From Lentisphaerae bacterium ADurb.Bin242 (GTDB lineage Bacteria; Verrucomicrobiota; Lentisphaeria; Victivallales; UBA1829): a stretch of DNA of 64,000 nt. Positions within the stretch are counted from its first letter, which is position 1; the number at the start of each line of letters is the position of its first letter. The notes under the pieces are model-generated. The model ran no database searches. It saw only the letters and a program-made list of their open reading frames with translations, and had not been told where the DNA came from. This document shows, piece by piece, positions 1 to 8,040 of this stretch. The position numbers and the translations under genes are program-made. The stretch is from assembly GCA_002069785.1 (NCBI GenBank), contig MWCA01000002.1, positions 62,001 to 126,000 on the forward strand. Reading direction: 5' to 3'.

Positions 1-1532
1 CGGAAACACGTATTGCGCTTGAAGTCATAGGGAAAAATGACCAGAAATATTACCAGGCATCCCGCGTGCTCTATCTCCTGTTCTCGTCATATGCACGGCA
101 CAACAAGGCGATGGAAGTTTATCCGAAATACAATATATTTACAGAGAAGGACAAATATGTCGAACTCATCGTCAACATGGATAAAAAAATATTCGACAGG
201 CTCAAGGTAACTTTGATTGACTCAAATGGGAAAACAGCACATTCCGCAGAAACGGATTCGGATTTGTTTCTTCCCTCAACCAGGATCGCAGATGGAATGT
301 ATAAAATCAAGGTCGAAGCCCTGAAAGATGGTAAAATCGCGGATGTCCGCTGCCATGAATCATTCATGAAATTACCATTCCGACAGGAACTTGTGCGCAT
401 GAATCGTAAAATGATATGTCTTGCGGATGCAAAAGGCAACTTTATATCCATGTCGTATTATTCGTCTGGGGATCATTCATATGCCTACGACCCCGATTAC
501 GGCCCTGTAAATGATGCTCTGTTTATCGGTGCAAAGAAGGCAGGCTTCAATTCCGTGAAAAAAGGGTTCTGGCTTGCATCACAGGAGAAAATCGACGAAT
601 GGCTTGCCAAAGCGGTAAAACACGACATGCCGTATCTGATCGATATGTCGGCAGTTTTTCCGCGCGGGTATTATGACGGAACATTTGCCGACAACTTGAG
701 TGGCCCGGAGACAGAAAAAATCATGGTTGAATATACACGGAAACTTCAAAAAATGACATTTGGAAAACCGGGCATTCTGGCATATGCCCCGTATCACGAG
801 CCCGGCTATTACCGCGGCGGCAAAGGGATCATTGATTCTTACCGAACGGCGGCAATCCTGCCCGAAATCAAGAAAAACGATCCCTACCGCCCAATCACAG
901 GCTTTTGGGCGCCTCCGCACTGGGATACGAACGGAGAACCTTTCGGTTCAGTCGATGGAGCCGATTTTTTCATCGTCGACGTCTACACACGCAATCTCCG
1001 GAAGCACTGTGATGAATTGTTCCGGATTGCGAAAGCTTCGCGGATCGCACGGCGTCCTCTGGGACAGATATTCAATATAGACAATCTCGGCGAGGATGCG
1101 CGCGAATGCCCGACTCCGGCGGAATATCGTGCGGAAGTTTATACGGCGCTGATTGCCGGATACCGCGTATTCTACAACTACATCGGCATAGCACCGGTCC
1201 GAGAGACCTGGGAAGAAATGATCGAATGCAACCGGCGTCTCCCGCTCTTTGCGAAATTCATCTGTGACGATGCCTGTCGTGAACTCGCGTCTGTGAATGA
1301 GCAGGAAGTCTGTTACGCCGTCTATGAACGAAAAAACGAATTCCTCATCATAGCGGCAAGCAAGAGCAATGATACGAAAACAAACTTAAAAATTGATCTC
1401 GGCAAGTTCACAAAAACAAGCTTGAAAGAATGCCGCGAATTCTTCGACGGCAATCAAGTCACCATGGACGGCAATGTATTCACCATGGAACTTGTTCCTG
1501 CCGGAAGCGGAGCATGGCTCTTTCGAAAATAA
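1..1532 (+). CDS. Partial TIM-barrel glycoside hydrolase-like protein (5' end outside window)
   Basis: The frame is open from base 3, with no stop before the first possible GTG at 66, so the gene starts upstream of the window. The visible part has a beta-sandwich-like N-terminal stretch, then a TIM-barrel-like region. The motif ILAYAPYHEP (near base 770-805) resembles the acid/base Asn-Glu-Pro strand of clan GH-A glycosidases, with His in place of Asn. A later strand ends in DFFIVDVY. The C-terminus looks like a small beta domain. It lies 18 nt before the peptidase/acetyltransferase fusion and is probably in the same operon. The exact family and substrate are not recognised. Its base composition looks more A+T-rich than the next two genes. 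Confidence 0.7.
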   Translation, partial: ETRIALEVIGKNDQKYYQASRVLYLLFSSYARHNKAMEVYPKYNIFTEKDKYVELIVNMDKKIFDRLKVTLIDSNGKTAHSAETDSDLFLPSTRIADGMYKIKVEALKDGKIADVRCHESFMKLPFRQELVRMNRKMICLADAKGNFISMSYYSSGDHSYAYDPDYGPVNDALFIGAKKAGFNSVKKGFWLASQEKIDEWLAKAVKHDMPYLIDMSAVFPRGYYDGTFADNLSGPETEKIMVEYTRKLQKMTFGKPGILAYAPYHEPGYYRGGKGIIDSYRTAAILPEIKKNDPYRPITGFWAPPHWDTNGEPFGSVDGADFFIVDVYTRNLRKHCDELFRIAKASRIARRPLGQIFNIDNLGEDARECPTPAEYRAEVYTALIAGYRVFYNYIGIAPVRETWEEMIECNRRLPLFAKFICDDACRELASVNEQEVCYAVYERKNEFLIIAASKSNDTKTNLKIDLGKFTKTSLKECREFFDGNQVTMDGNVFTMELVPAGSGAWLFRK

Positions 1533-1550
1533 GAATTACATCGGAGTAAA

Positions 1551-4220
1551 ATGATTACATTATACAAGGAGTTCCGCGCGGAAGTCGATGCGGACAGGAT
1601 TCTCAAAAACACGGAAGAACTGCTGAACCTTGAACTCGGACAGACTTTTTCCTGTTATCACGCTTCGGCACGAAAGACACTTGAAATCCTGCGGGAAACA
1701 GGTATTCCGAACGCGGAAAAGATCACCTTTCCTGCCGACGGAAGAACCGCGTATCAGGACAAAATTACCCCGCTCGGGTGGGAGGCGTCCGTCGGCAGGC
1801 TCACGATCCTGGAGGGAAACGGCATCGAACCCGGATTCGTGGCGGCGGATTATCAAAAACACCCATTCCACCTCATCAAAGGCTCGGTTTCGACCGCGCC
1901 CGGCGGGGAGATTGTCCGCCTTCTTTCCCACGAACAGCTTCTTGCGGGGGAAGACCCGCGGGACGCCTTTGTGATGATCCCGCCCGGAGGAGGCCCCACT
2001 GTCTCGGATGTCATTGCGCGTTGTCTCGACCTCGGCGCTCGCGGGATCATTTCGGACTTCGCCAAAAACGCGGAGGAAGCGCCCGACGGCATCCAGTGGT
2101 GCAACGCCTTCACCGAACGGGCCAACTGGCATGTGACCGTTGACGACCGCCCGTTCATCGCGTTCTCCGTCACGCCCGCGACAGGGAAGCTTCTGCGGAA
2201 CGCGCTGGCGAACGGCGAAGTCAAGGCAAAGGCCGAATCCGACGGACATCGCTTCGAAAGTACGGTGGACGTGGTGACCGCGCTGGTGCCGGGCCGCCGC
2301 AAGGAGGAATTCTGGATTCTGGCGCACCTTTACGAACCCCTCGGCAACGACAACTCCAGCGGAGTCGCGGCGGCCGTCGAGACGGCGCGACTGGTCATGA
2401 GCAAAGGAACACCGGAATACTCGCTGCGGCTGATTTTCGGGCTCGAATATTACGGCTTTGCGGCCTACGCCTCCACGCGGGGCGGCAATCTCTCCCGGGA
2501 AGTGATCGGAGCATGCAATTACGACGCCATGTATCTCCGGAAAGGCTGGTCGATCCTTTTCCATTGCGCCGGGCCGGCCTCGCCGTTCCACGGAAACTAT
2601 CTCTTCCAAATGCTGGCCGACGACTTGAAAAATGAATCCGGCGTGCCGGAAATCATTTTCCAGAACAGCTTTCCGAGCATGTATGACGACGATTCGTTCC
2701 TGAGCGACTCCACCACGGGAGTCCCGACCGTCTGGCCCATCCGCACGGGAAAGAATTTCTGGCACAATTCCGTACAGACGATCGACTATGTGCAGAAGGA
2801 AGAATTCGCCACCGGAATCGCCATCCACACGGCCTTTGTATCGGCGGTAATCCGTCCGGAGGAACGGATGCTCGCCCGGGTACTGCCGTCCGCGCTCGAA
2901 CAGCTTGACCGGGAGCTTCCGTTTGCGGTCGGTTCCGTGAAAGAACACCTGAGCAGACGTTTCGAAATTCTCCTTCAGGACATGGAAAATTTCAAGCGCA
3001 GTTATCCGGCGGAAAAAATCGATCCGATGAAAAACGCGCTCCGGGCGGAATTCGAAAAAAGAGTCGGCTTGCTTTCCGATGAAATCTCGCATTCGCCCTG
3101 GCGCGATTATGCGGAAAAAATCGTTCCGCTCCGCCTCAAAACAGGCCTGCCGCACGACCTCGCCGACGTTCCTCCCGAAGAACGCATCCCCCTCCCGAAC
3201 CGCGTGCTCCACGGTCCGCTGGCGGCCGTCCTGGCCGACATGGACGGCAAGCGGAATCTGGCGCAAATTCTGCGCATGGTGGAGCATGAAACCCGTCAAC
3301 TGTTGAGCGAAGCGGAAGTCAAACAGCAGATCCGCGCGGTCCTGTATCTGGCCAATTATGGTTATCTTTCCCTGCCGGGATTCCGCGGCATTACGAAAGA
3401 AGAAATCGTCGAGTCTCTCCGGCGCGCGGGCGTTGCGGAAGGGGATTTCCTGCTGGTGCACTCCTCGCTTTCCGCCTTCGGACGGATCGACGGCGGCACG
3501 GAAACGGTCATTGAAGCGCTGAAGGATGCCGTCGGACCGGAGGGAACCTTCCTTCTGCCGGCCTTCACCTCTTCCTTCGTGTTCATCGGCGGACCGAACC
3601 GGAATCCGGGATACCGCCCGTTCGATCCCACGGATCGGAAGCAGATCTGGACCGGGTCGCTGCCGAAAACGCTGATCGCGGAACACCCGGAAGCGGTCCG
3701 GAGCCGACACATCACGCACAGCTGGTGCGGGCTCGGCAAACTCGCACGCGAGGCCTGTTCCGCGCATCTCCCGGCCGATCCGCCAACGGGAGAACGCAGT
3801 CCGCTCGAATTCGCCTTGAAACAGAATGGAAAAATCGTGCATTTCGGCAGTACGATCGGTTCGACCACCTTCCTTCACCTGCTGGAGGACCGCCTTGACC
3901 TGCCGGGCATGGAAACGGTATTGTGCAAGGTGAAAAAAAGCAACGGTTATGCGGAATGCGCCGCGGTCCCGCGCAACCTCCCGGGACACCGTGATTTCTA
4001 CGGGGGCGTCAAAGACACGATCAAATTTTTCAAGGCCGCGGTTCCGGAAGGGCTCCATATCCGGGAAACCAGGCTCGGCCCCGGAAAAATCCTGTCGATG
4101 GAACTCCGGGAACTCTACGACATCGGAATCAAACTGCTGAAAGAAGACCCGTTCCTCCTGTTGTGCGATTCGGAGGAATGCCTCTCCTGCCGGCGTCTAA
4201 AAAGGGCATATGGAAAATGA
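1551..4220 (+). CDS. M28-like aminopeptidase fused to AAC(3)-type N-acetyltransferase
   Basis: This 889-residue protein has three parts. Residues about 230-430 have an M28/DUF4910-like zinc peptidase core: AHLYEP then GNDNSSG (252-275), GLEYYG (about 297), CNYDAMY, and WHNSVQTIDYV (about 403), which supply the His, Asp, Glu, Asp and His expected of the family. Residues about 540-610 look like a small winged-helix segment. Residues about 615-889 match aminoglycoside 3-N-acetyltransferases: VHSSLSAFG (635), HITHSWCGLG (719) and TTFLHLLED (770), the last carrying the family His. No signal peptide is seen, so it is probably cytoplasmic. GGAG lies 4 nt before the ATG. The stop overlaps the next start (ATGA). 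The substrate is unknown; an amino-sugar or glycopeptide is an inference. Confidence 0.8.
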   Translation: MITLYKEFRAEVDADRILKNTEELLNLELGQTFSCYHASARKTLEILRETGIPNAEKITFPADGRTAYQDKITPLGWEASVGRLTILEGNGIEPGFVAADYQKHPFHLIKGSVSTAPGGEIVRLLSHEQLLAGEDPRDAFVMIPPGGGPTVSDVIARCLDLGARGIISDFAKNAEEAPDGIQWCNAFTERANWHVTVDDRPFIAFSVTPATGKLLRNALANGEVKAKAESDGHRFESTVDVVTALVPGRRKEEFWILAHLYEPLGNDNSSGVAAAVETARLVMSKGTPEYSLRLIFGLEYYGFAAYASTRGGNLSREVIGACNYDAMYLRKGWSILFHCAGPASPFHGNYLFQMLADDLKNESGVPEIIFQNSFPSMYDDDSFLSDSTTGVPTVWPIRTGKNFWHNSVQTIDYVQKEEFATGIAIHTAFVSAVIRPEERMLARVLPSALEQLDRELPFAVGSVKEHLSRRFEILLQDMENFKRSYPAEKIDPMKNALRAEFEKRVGLLSDEISHSPWRDYAEKIVPLRLKTGLPHDLADVPPEERIPLPNRVLHGPLAAVLADMDGKRNLAQILRMVEHETRQLLSEAEVKQQIRAVLYLANYGYLSLPGFRGITKEEIVESLRRAGVAEGDFLLVHSSLSAFGRIDGGTETVIEALKDAVGPEGTFLLPAFTSSFVFIGGPNRNPGYRPFDPTDRKQIWTGSLPKTLIAEHPEAVRSRHITHSWCGLGKLAREACSAHLPADPPTGERSPLEFALKQNGKIVHFGSTIGSTTFLHLLEDRLDLPGMETVLCKVKKSNGYAECAAVPRNLPGHRDFYGGVKDTIKFFKAAVPEGLHIRETRLGPGKILSMELRELYDIGIKLLKEDPFLLLCDSEECLSCRRLKRAYGK

Positions 4221-7200
4221 CAACTCACTACACGTATTCGGAAAGCGGCGCCTCTATTTTCGGCTCGTATGAACGGTTCAACCGGGTGTTGTACGGCGGG
4301 CACGGAAACGACGGAAAACAGGAGCGTTTCTTCACCTTCGCCGGGGACACGCCCATTTTCATGGGAGCCTCCAGCGATTACACGAAGGACACCTGGTGCT
4401 ATCAGGCGAAAAACGGCGTACTGATGAGCGGACTGGCGCTGACGCCGGGGCACGCGGAAATGGGTTCGCACGACCTCTTTTCCGGCTGGTTCCACGAATG
4501 TTCCGACATTCTGGCCGTGTGGCGTCACGGATATATGTCGTATGAGTTCACCCGTTTTTCGCCGTGGTTCCCGGACGTGCGTGTCGAAATGCAGATATAT
4601 CCGCTGAATCCGGACGACGGTTTCCTGGTCCATTACGGGATCACAACCGACCAGCGGGTGATCTTCTGCGCCGGATTCGGCGGCATCACGCCGTTTTTCG
4701 GACGCTTCGAGTATCATACTTCCGCACGGCGCGATTTCAGCGCGGAGGACTGCGAAAACACGCAGGCCGAAGCCTTCGGAAACTGCGCCTCGGTCCGCGG
4801 TCCGAACGAGGTCGCAATGTGGATCGGGACGGATTTTTCCTGCGAGTATTCCACGGATTCCGCCGAGGCCATGACGGAAAAATATCCGTCGCTGTTTCTG
4901 ACGGAACACGAAAAGGCCAGACAGATCGTCAAACTGCGGCGGATTCTTGCTCCGGGCGAAACACTGTCCGGGAATCTGGCGGTCGTGCGCAACGGTTCGC
5001 CGGAAATCCTGCAGAAATATCTGACGATGGACGATCCCTGTCAATTTCTGCGCGGAAAAATCCGGGAAAAATTCGCGGGCGTTTCTTTCCATACCCCGGA
5101 TACCGTGCTGGATTCGAGCGTGCCGGACACCCTGATCGCACTCGACGCCTCGTTCCACGGCAGGAGCTTTTATCACGGCGCGATCGGCTATCATGCGCCG
5201 TTTCTCGGCTGGCGCGGGTGGTATGCGCCGACGCTTCTCGGCTGGACGGAACGGGTCCGGAAAGCGATCGAAAGCCACTTCGCCACGATTACCCGGAGTC
5301 CCGGAAAGGAAAGGGTCTGGTGGGACGGCGCGGACCGCCCCGATCTCGATCACGAAGGCACGCAATACCACCATCTTGAAAACTCTTCCGGTCATTTGAC
5401 CGCCTTGCTGCACCGCGACGACATCTACGACATGCAGGAAGTGGCGGTCGATATGACGCTTTTCCATCTCGACCACACCGCCGATCTGGAAACCGGCAAA
5501 CTCATTTTCGATCGTCTGTGTGAAATCCTCGACTGGGAGGAACGCATTCTCGATCCCGACGGCGACGGCCTGTATCAGAACTTTCTCAATACATGGATAT
5601 CCGACGGGCATTCCTACAACGGCGGCGCATGCGCACAGGCCAGCGCCTACAATTATTATGCGAATCTCCGGGCGGCCAGGCTGGGACGCCAGATCGGAAA
5701 AGACGTCGAAAAACTGGAAAAACGCGCTCAAAAGATTCGGGCCGCCTTTCAGGAAAAACTGTGGCTGGAAGAGAAAGGCGTTCTTGCCGAATCCATCGAT
5801 ACTCTCGGAAACAAACAGGTGCATCCGTCGCCCGAGCTCTCCACGATTTACCTTGCGGCCGATTGCGAAACGGTCGATTCCCTCCAGACCTTCCGCATGC
5901 TGCGATGGGCCGAGCGGAACATCAAAAGCGTATTGACCGCGAACCGGAAAGGGCGTCTCTATTTTTCCTCGAACTGGCTTCCGAAAAAATATTCCACCTG
6001 CGGAATTTTCCCGGCGGAGAACGCCTGTCTCGCGCTCGCGTATTTCCGGAACGGTCAGCGGGAAAAAGCAATGGAAATCGTAAACGGGCTGGCCGACGCT
6101 TTCGCCCTTTCGCCATATCCCGGCTCGATCACCCATGTGCTTTCCGCGCAGGGCGGCACGGACAACGGCGACATCGATTTCACGGACGTTTCCAGCTGTT
6201 ATCTGAGGATGCTGATCGAAGGATTGTGGGGCGTCCGGTTCGAATTGTCCGAAGACCGGATTCACCTCACGCCCCAGCTCCCGGACGACTGGCCGCAGGC
6301 AGACTTGACGCTGCCGGAAATCGCTCTGCATCTGAAACGGAGTGAACTGTCGGACACCCTTTCCGTATTCACGCAGAGCGAAGCGGAAAAGATCATCCGT
6401 CTGCCGATGCGTCACGCCGGAATCGATCAGGTGTTTCTGAACGGAAAAGAGACCGGATATTCCGTCGTGCCCGGCATTCGCACTTGTTTTCTGGAAGTCC
6501 AGACCCGGGAGACCGGGAAGATCGAACTTCAGGTCTTTTATCGGAAAAGTGTGCTTCCCGTTCTGAAACAGAATATCCTTCCGGTATTTCCGGGAAACAT
6601 TGCGGAAATCGAAGTGGTCAACGGAACCCTGACAGACTTGACGGGCGGTTGCGGACTCTTTGAAATTCTACACGAAACCCGGCAAAGAAAAACCGTGAAA
6701 ATCATGGCGGAGAATCCCGGACTTTACGATTGTTTCGTGCACGCGGAACAGGAAGATGCAAAGGGAATCCTGCCGCTGACTTTTGAAGTCAAAACTCTTG
6801 CCGGACCGGAAAGAATTTTTTCCTTTTCAAAACAGGAAACGGTCGATTTATCGTCCTGTTTCAACGCTTCCCTGACGGAGATCCATCAGCAGGAATTCCG
6901 GTCGCCGCGTCCGGAAGGATATTCGATCGGAATGCGCCTGAACGGCCGCTACGCCTGGGAGTGGAACCATTACGGACACAATGCGCTGAAAGTCGACGAT
7001 TCCGGCTTGCGGAACAGCGGCGGGATCATTACCTCTTCCTCCGGGGTACAATTCAAGACCCCGGAAACAGGGCGCAACGCGCTGTGCGTCTCCCTGTGGG
7101 ACAACTTCCCGACGGCGGCGGAGATTCCGCTTTCGGGAAAAGCCGAAGGACTCGCCGTTCTCTTCTGCGGCACAACCAACGCCATGCAGTCGCATGTGGT

Positions 7201-7465
7201 GAATGCCCGATTCTCCGTATTGTACACGGACGGCACATCGGAAACGGTCGAACTTGTGCATCCGGAAAACTTCGATGACTTCCTGGTTCCGGCCTTGCAA
7301 AAGGAAAATGAATCGCTCTATTTCAGCGAAGGAACGCACGGCACCGTGCAGAAAATCCGCCTGAACCCGGCCAGAGAACTGAAAACATTTCGTGCGGAAG
7401 CCGTTGCAAACGAAGTGATCGTCAGCATTCTCAGCCTGACGCTTTTCCGACAGGAACACTGTTGA
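4217..7465 (+). CDS. DUF4450-like large glycosidase (six-hairpin type)
   Basis: The ATG at 4217 overlaps the preceding stop as ATGA and gives a 1082-residue protein without a signal peptide; an in-frame upstream codon at 4163 lies inside the previous gene and is less likely. The N-terminus (FNRVLYGGHGND, FTFAGDTPIFMG) resembles DUF4450 proteins. The middle is rich in aromatic, helical stretches typical of an (alpha/alpha)6 barrel, for example EGTQYHHLENSSGHLTALL and NGGACAQASAYNYYANL. After about residue 730 it becomes beta-sandwich-like. DUF4450 proteins occur in polysaccharide-use loci of Bacteroidetes and PVC bacteria. With the two upstream genes it likely degrades an imported oligosaccharide. 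The bond cleaved cannot be told from sequence. Confidence 0.75.
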   Translation: MTTHYTYSESGASIFGSYERFNRVLYGGHGNDGKQERFFTFAGDTPIFMGASSDYTKDTWCYQAKNGVLMSGLALTPGHAEMGSHDLFSGWFHECSDILAVWRHGYMSYEFTRFSPWFPDVRVEMQIYPLNPDDGFLVHYGITTDQRVIFCAGFGGITPFFGRFEYHTSARRDFSAEDCENTQAEAFGNCASVRGPNEVAMWIGTDFSCEYSTDSAEAMTEKYPSLFLTEHEKARQIVKLRRILAPGETLSGNLAVVRNGSPEILQKYLTMDDPCQFLRGKIREKFAGVSFHTPDTVLDSSVPDTLIALDASFHGRSFYHGAIGYHAPFLGWRGWYAPTLLGWTERVRKAIESHFATITRSPGKERVWWDGADRPDLDHEGTQYHHLENSSGHLTALLHRDDIYDMQEVAVDMTLFHLDHTADLETGKLIFDRLCEILDWEERILDPDGDGLYQNFLNTWISDGHSYNGGACAQASAYNYYANLRAARLGRQIGKDVEKLEKRAQKIRAAFQEKLWLEEKGVLAESIDTLGNKQVHPSPELSTIYLAADCETVDSLQTFRMLRWAERNIKSVLTANRKGRLYFSSNWLPKKYSTCGIFPAENACLALAYFRNGQREKAMEIVNGLADAFALSPYPGSITHVLSAQGGTDNGDIDFTDVSSCYLRMLIEGLWGVRFELSEDRIHLTPQLPDDWPQADLTLPEIALHLKRSELSDTLSVFTQSEAEKIIRLPMRHAGIDQVFLNGKETGYSVVPGIRTCFLEVQTRETGKIELQVFYRKSVLPVLKQNILPVFPGNIAEIEVVNGTLTDLTGGCGLFEILHETRQRKTVKIMAENPGLYDCFVHAEQEDAKGILPLTFEVKTLAGPERIFSFSKQETVDLSSCFNASLTEIHQQEFRSPRPEGYSIGMRLNGRYAWEWNHYGHNALKVDDSGLRNSGGIITSSSGVQFKTPETGRNALCVSLWDNFPTAAEIPLSGKAEGLAVLFCGTTNAMQSHVVNARFSVLYTDGTSETVELVHPENFDDFLVPALQKENESLYFSEGTHGTVQKIRLNPARELKTFRAEAVANEVIVSILSLTLFRQEHC

Positions 7466-7543
7466 GGGCAAAATCAAAAACGGATACTTCCGCCGGAAAT
7501 CCCCCTGTATCAGGAATGTGAAACGGCGGACCCTCACTTTTTC
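7463..7543 (+). terminator. Bipartite hairpin with short T run after the DUF4450-like gene
   Basis: An outer stem TGAGGG (7463-7468) pairs with CCCTCA (7531-7536), and an inner stem TCCGCCG (7489-7495) pairs perfectly with CGGCGGA (7524-7530); CTTTTTC follows directly. The outer arm includes the stop codon. The inner loop is long (28 nt), so this is a plausible but not textbook Rho-independent terminator. It separates the glycosidase operon from the next transcription unit. Confidence 0.4.
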
Positions 7544-7597
7544 GTTCCCCTCCCCTCCGGTCCCGCCTCTTTCCTCCCAAAAATCCATTTTTTTTCT

Positions 7598-7656
7598 TTG
7601 ACGGACTTGAACTGTATTATTCGAGTGATACAGTTTAAATAAAAGAACAACGGAGG
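7598..7656 (+). promoter_or_regulatory. Promoter, palindromic operator and RBS of the GntR/ABC operon
   Basis: AACTGTAT (7610-7617) and ATACAGTT (7628-7635) form a perfect 8-bp inverted repeat with a 10-nt spacer, the kind of site bound by YtrA-type GntR repressors. A possible -35 TTGAAC (7607-7612) and -10 TACAGT (7629-7634), 16 bp apart, lie within the palindrome, so binding would block transcription. CGGAGG (7651-7656) is a good ribosome site 4 nt before the ATG at 7661. Autoregulation is inferred from this position. Confidence 0.6.
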
Positions 7657-7660
7657 TTGC

Positions 7661-8038
7661 ATGAAAGTCGATCCGGCCAGCAATATTCCGCTTTACCAGC
7701 AGATCGCGGACGGAATCCGGGCGGAAATCCTCTCTGGACGGAGGCGCGAGGGGGAACAAATCCCAAGCGTCCGCGAACTGGCGTCCGCCCTGCGGATCAA
7801 CCCGAACACCGTTGCGAAGGCCTACCGGATGCTCCAGGAAGAGGGCGTGATCGAAAGCCGTCCGGGCGGCGGCAACTACATTGCGAAACGCGATGCCTCC
7901 GCGGTTCGCTCTGAACGCGCGGCCCGTCTGGACGCTGAAATCATCTCTTTTCTCGCACAGACAGACTCTTGCGGAATTCCTCGTACGGACGTATTGAAAC
8001 GGCTCATGGAAATCATCGATAACAGGAAGGATTCGTAG
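7661..8038 (+). CDS. GntR-family regulator, YtrA subfamily
   Basis: This 125-residue protein has the GntR winged helix at residues 1-75 (IPLYQQIADGIRAEILSG, then SVRELASALRINPNTV and GVIESRPGGGNYIA). The effector tail is only about 50 residues, which is the YtrA subfamily layout. YtrA members usually repress an adjacent ABC transporter and often respond to cell-envelope stress. Two bases separate its stop from the first permease gene, so it leads the ABC operon and probably controls it through the palindrome at 7610-7635. The inducer is unknown. Confidence 0.88.
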   Translation: MKVDPASNIPLYQQIADGIRAEILSGRRREGEQIPSVRELASALRINPNTVAKAYRMLQEEGVIESRPGGGNYIAKRDASAVRSERAARLDAEIISFLAQTDSCGIPRTDVLKRLMEIIDNRKDS

Positions 8039-8040
8039 TC

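Noticed and set aside
1551-4220. Acquired aminoglycoside-resistance gene
   Set aside because: The AAC(3)-like part is fused to a peptidase and lies in a glycosidase operon with no mobile-element signs, so a metabolic role is more likely.
1560-6415. Two very long open frames on the minus strand (about 1560-4058 and 4115-6415)
   Set aside because: They lie fully antisense to well-recognised genes, are rich in Arg, Phe and Gly in the way mirror frames are, and show no domain.
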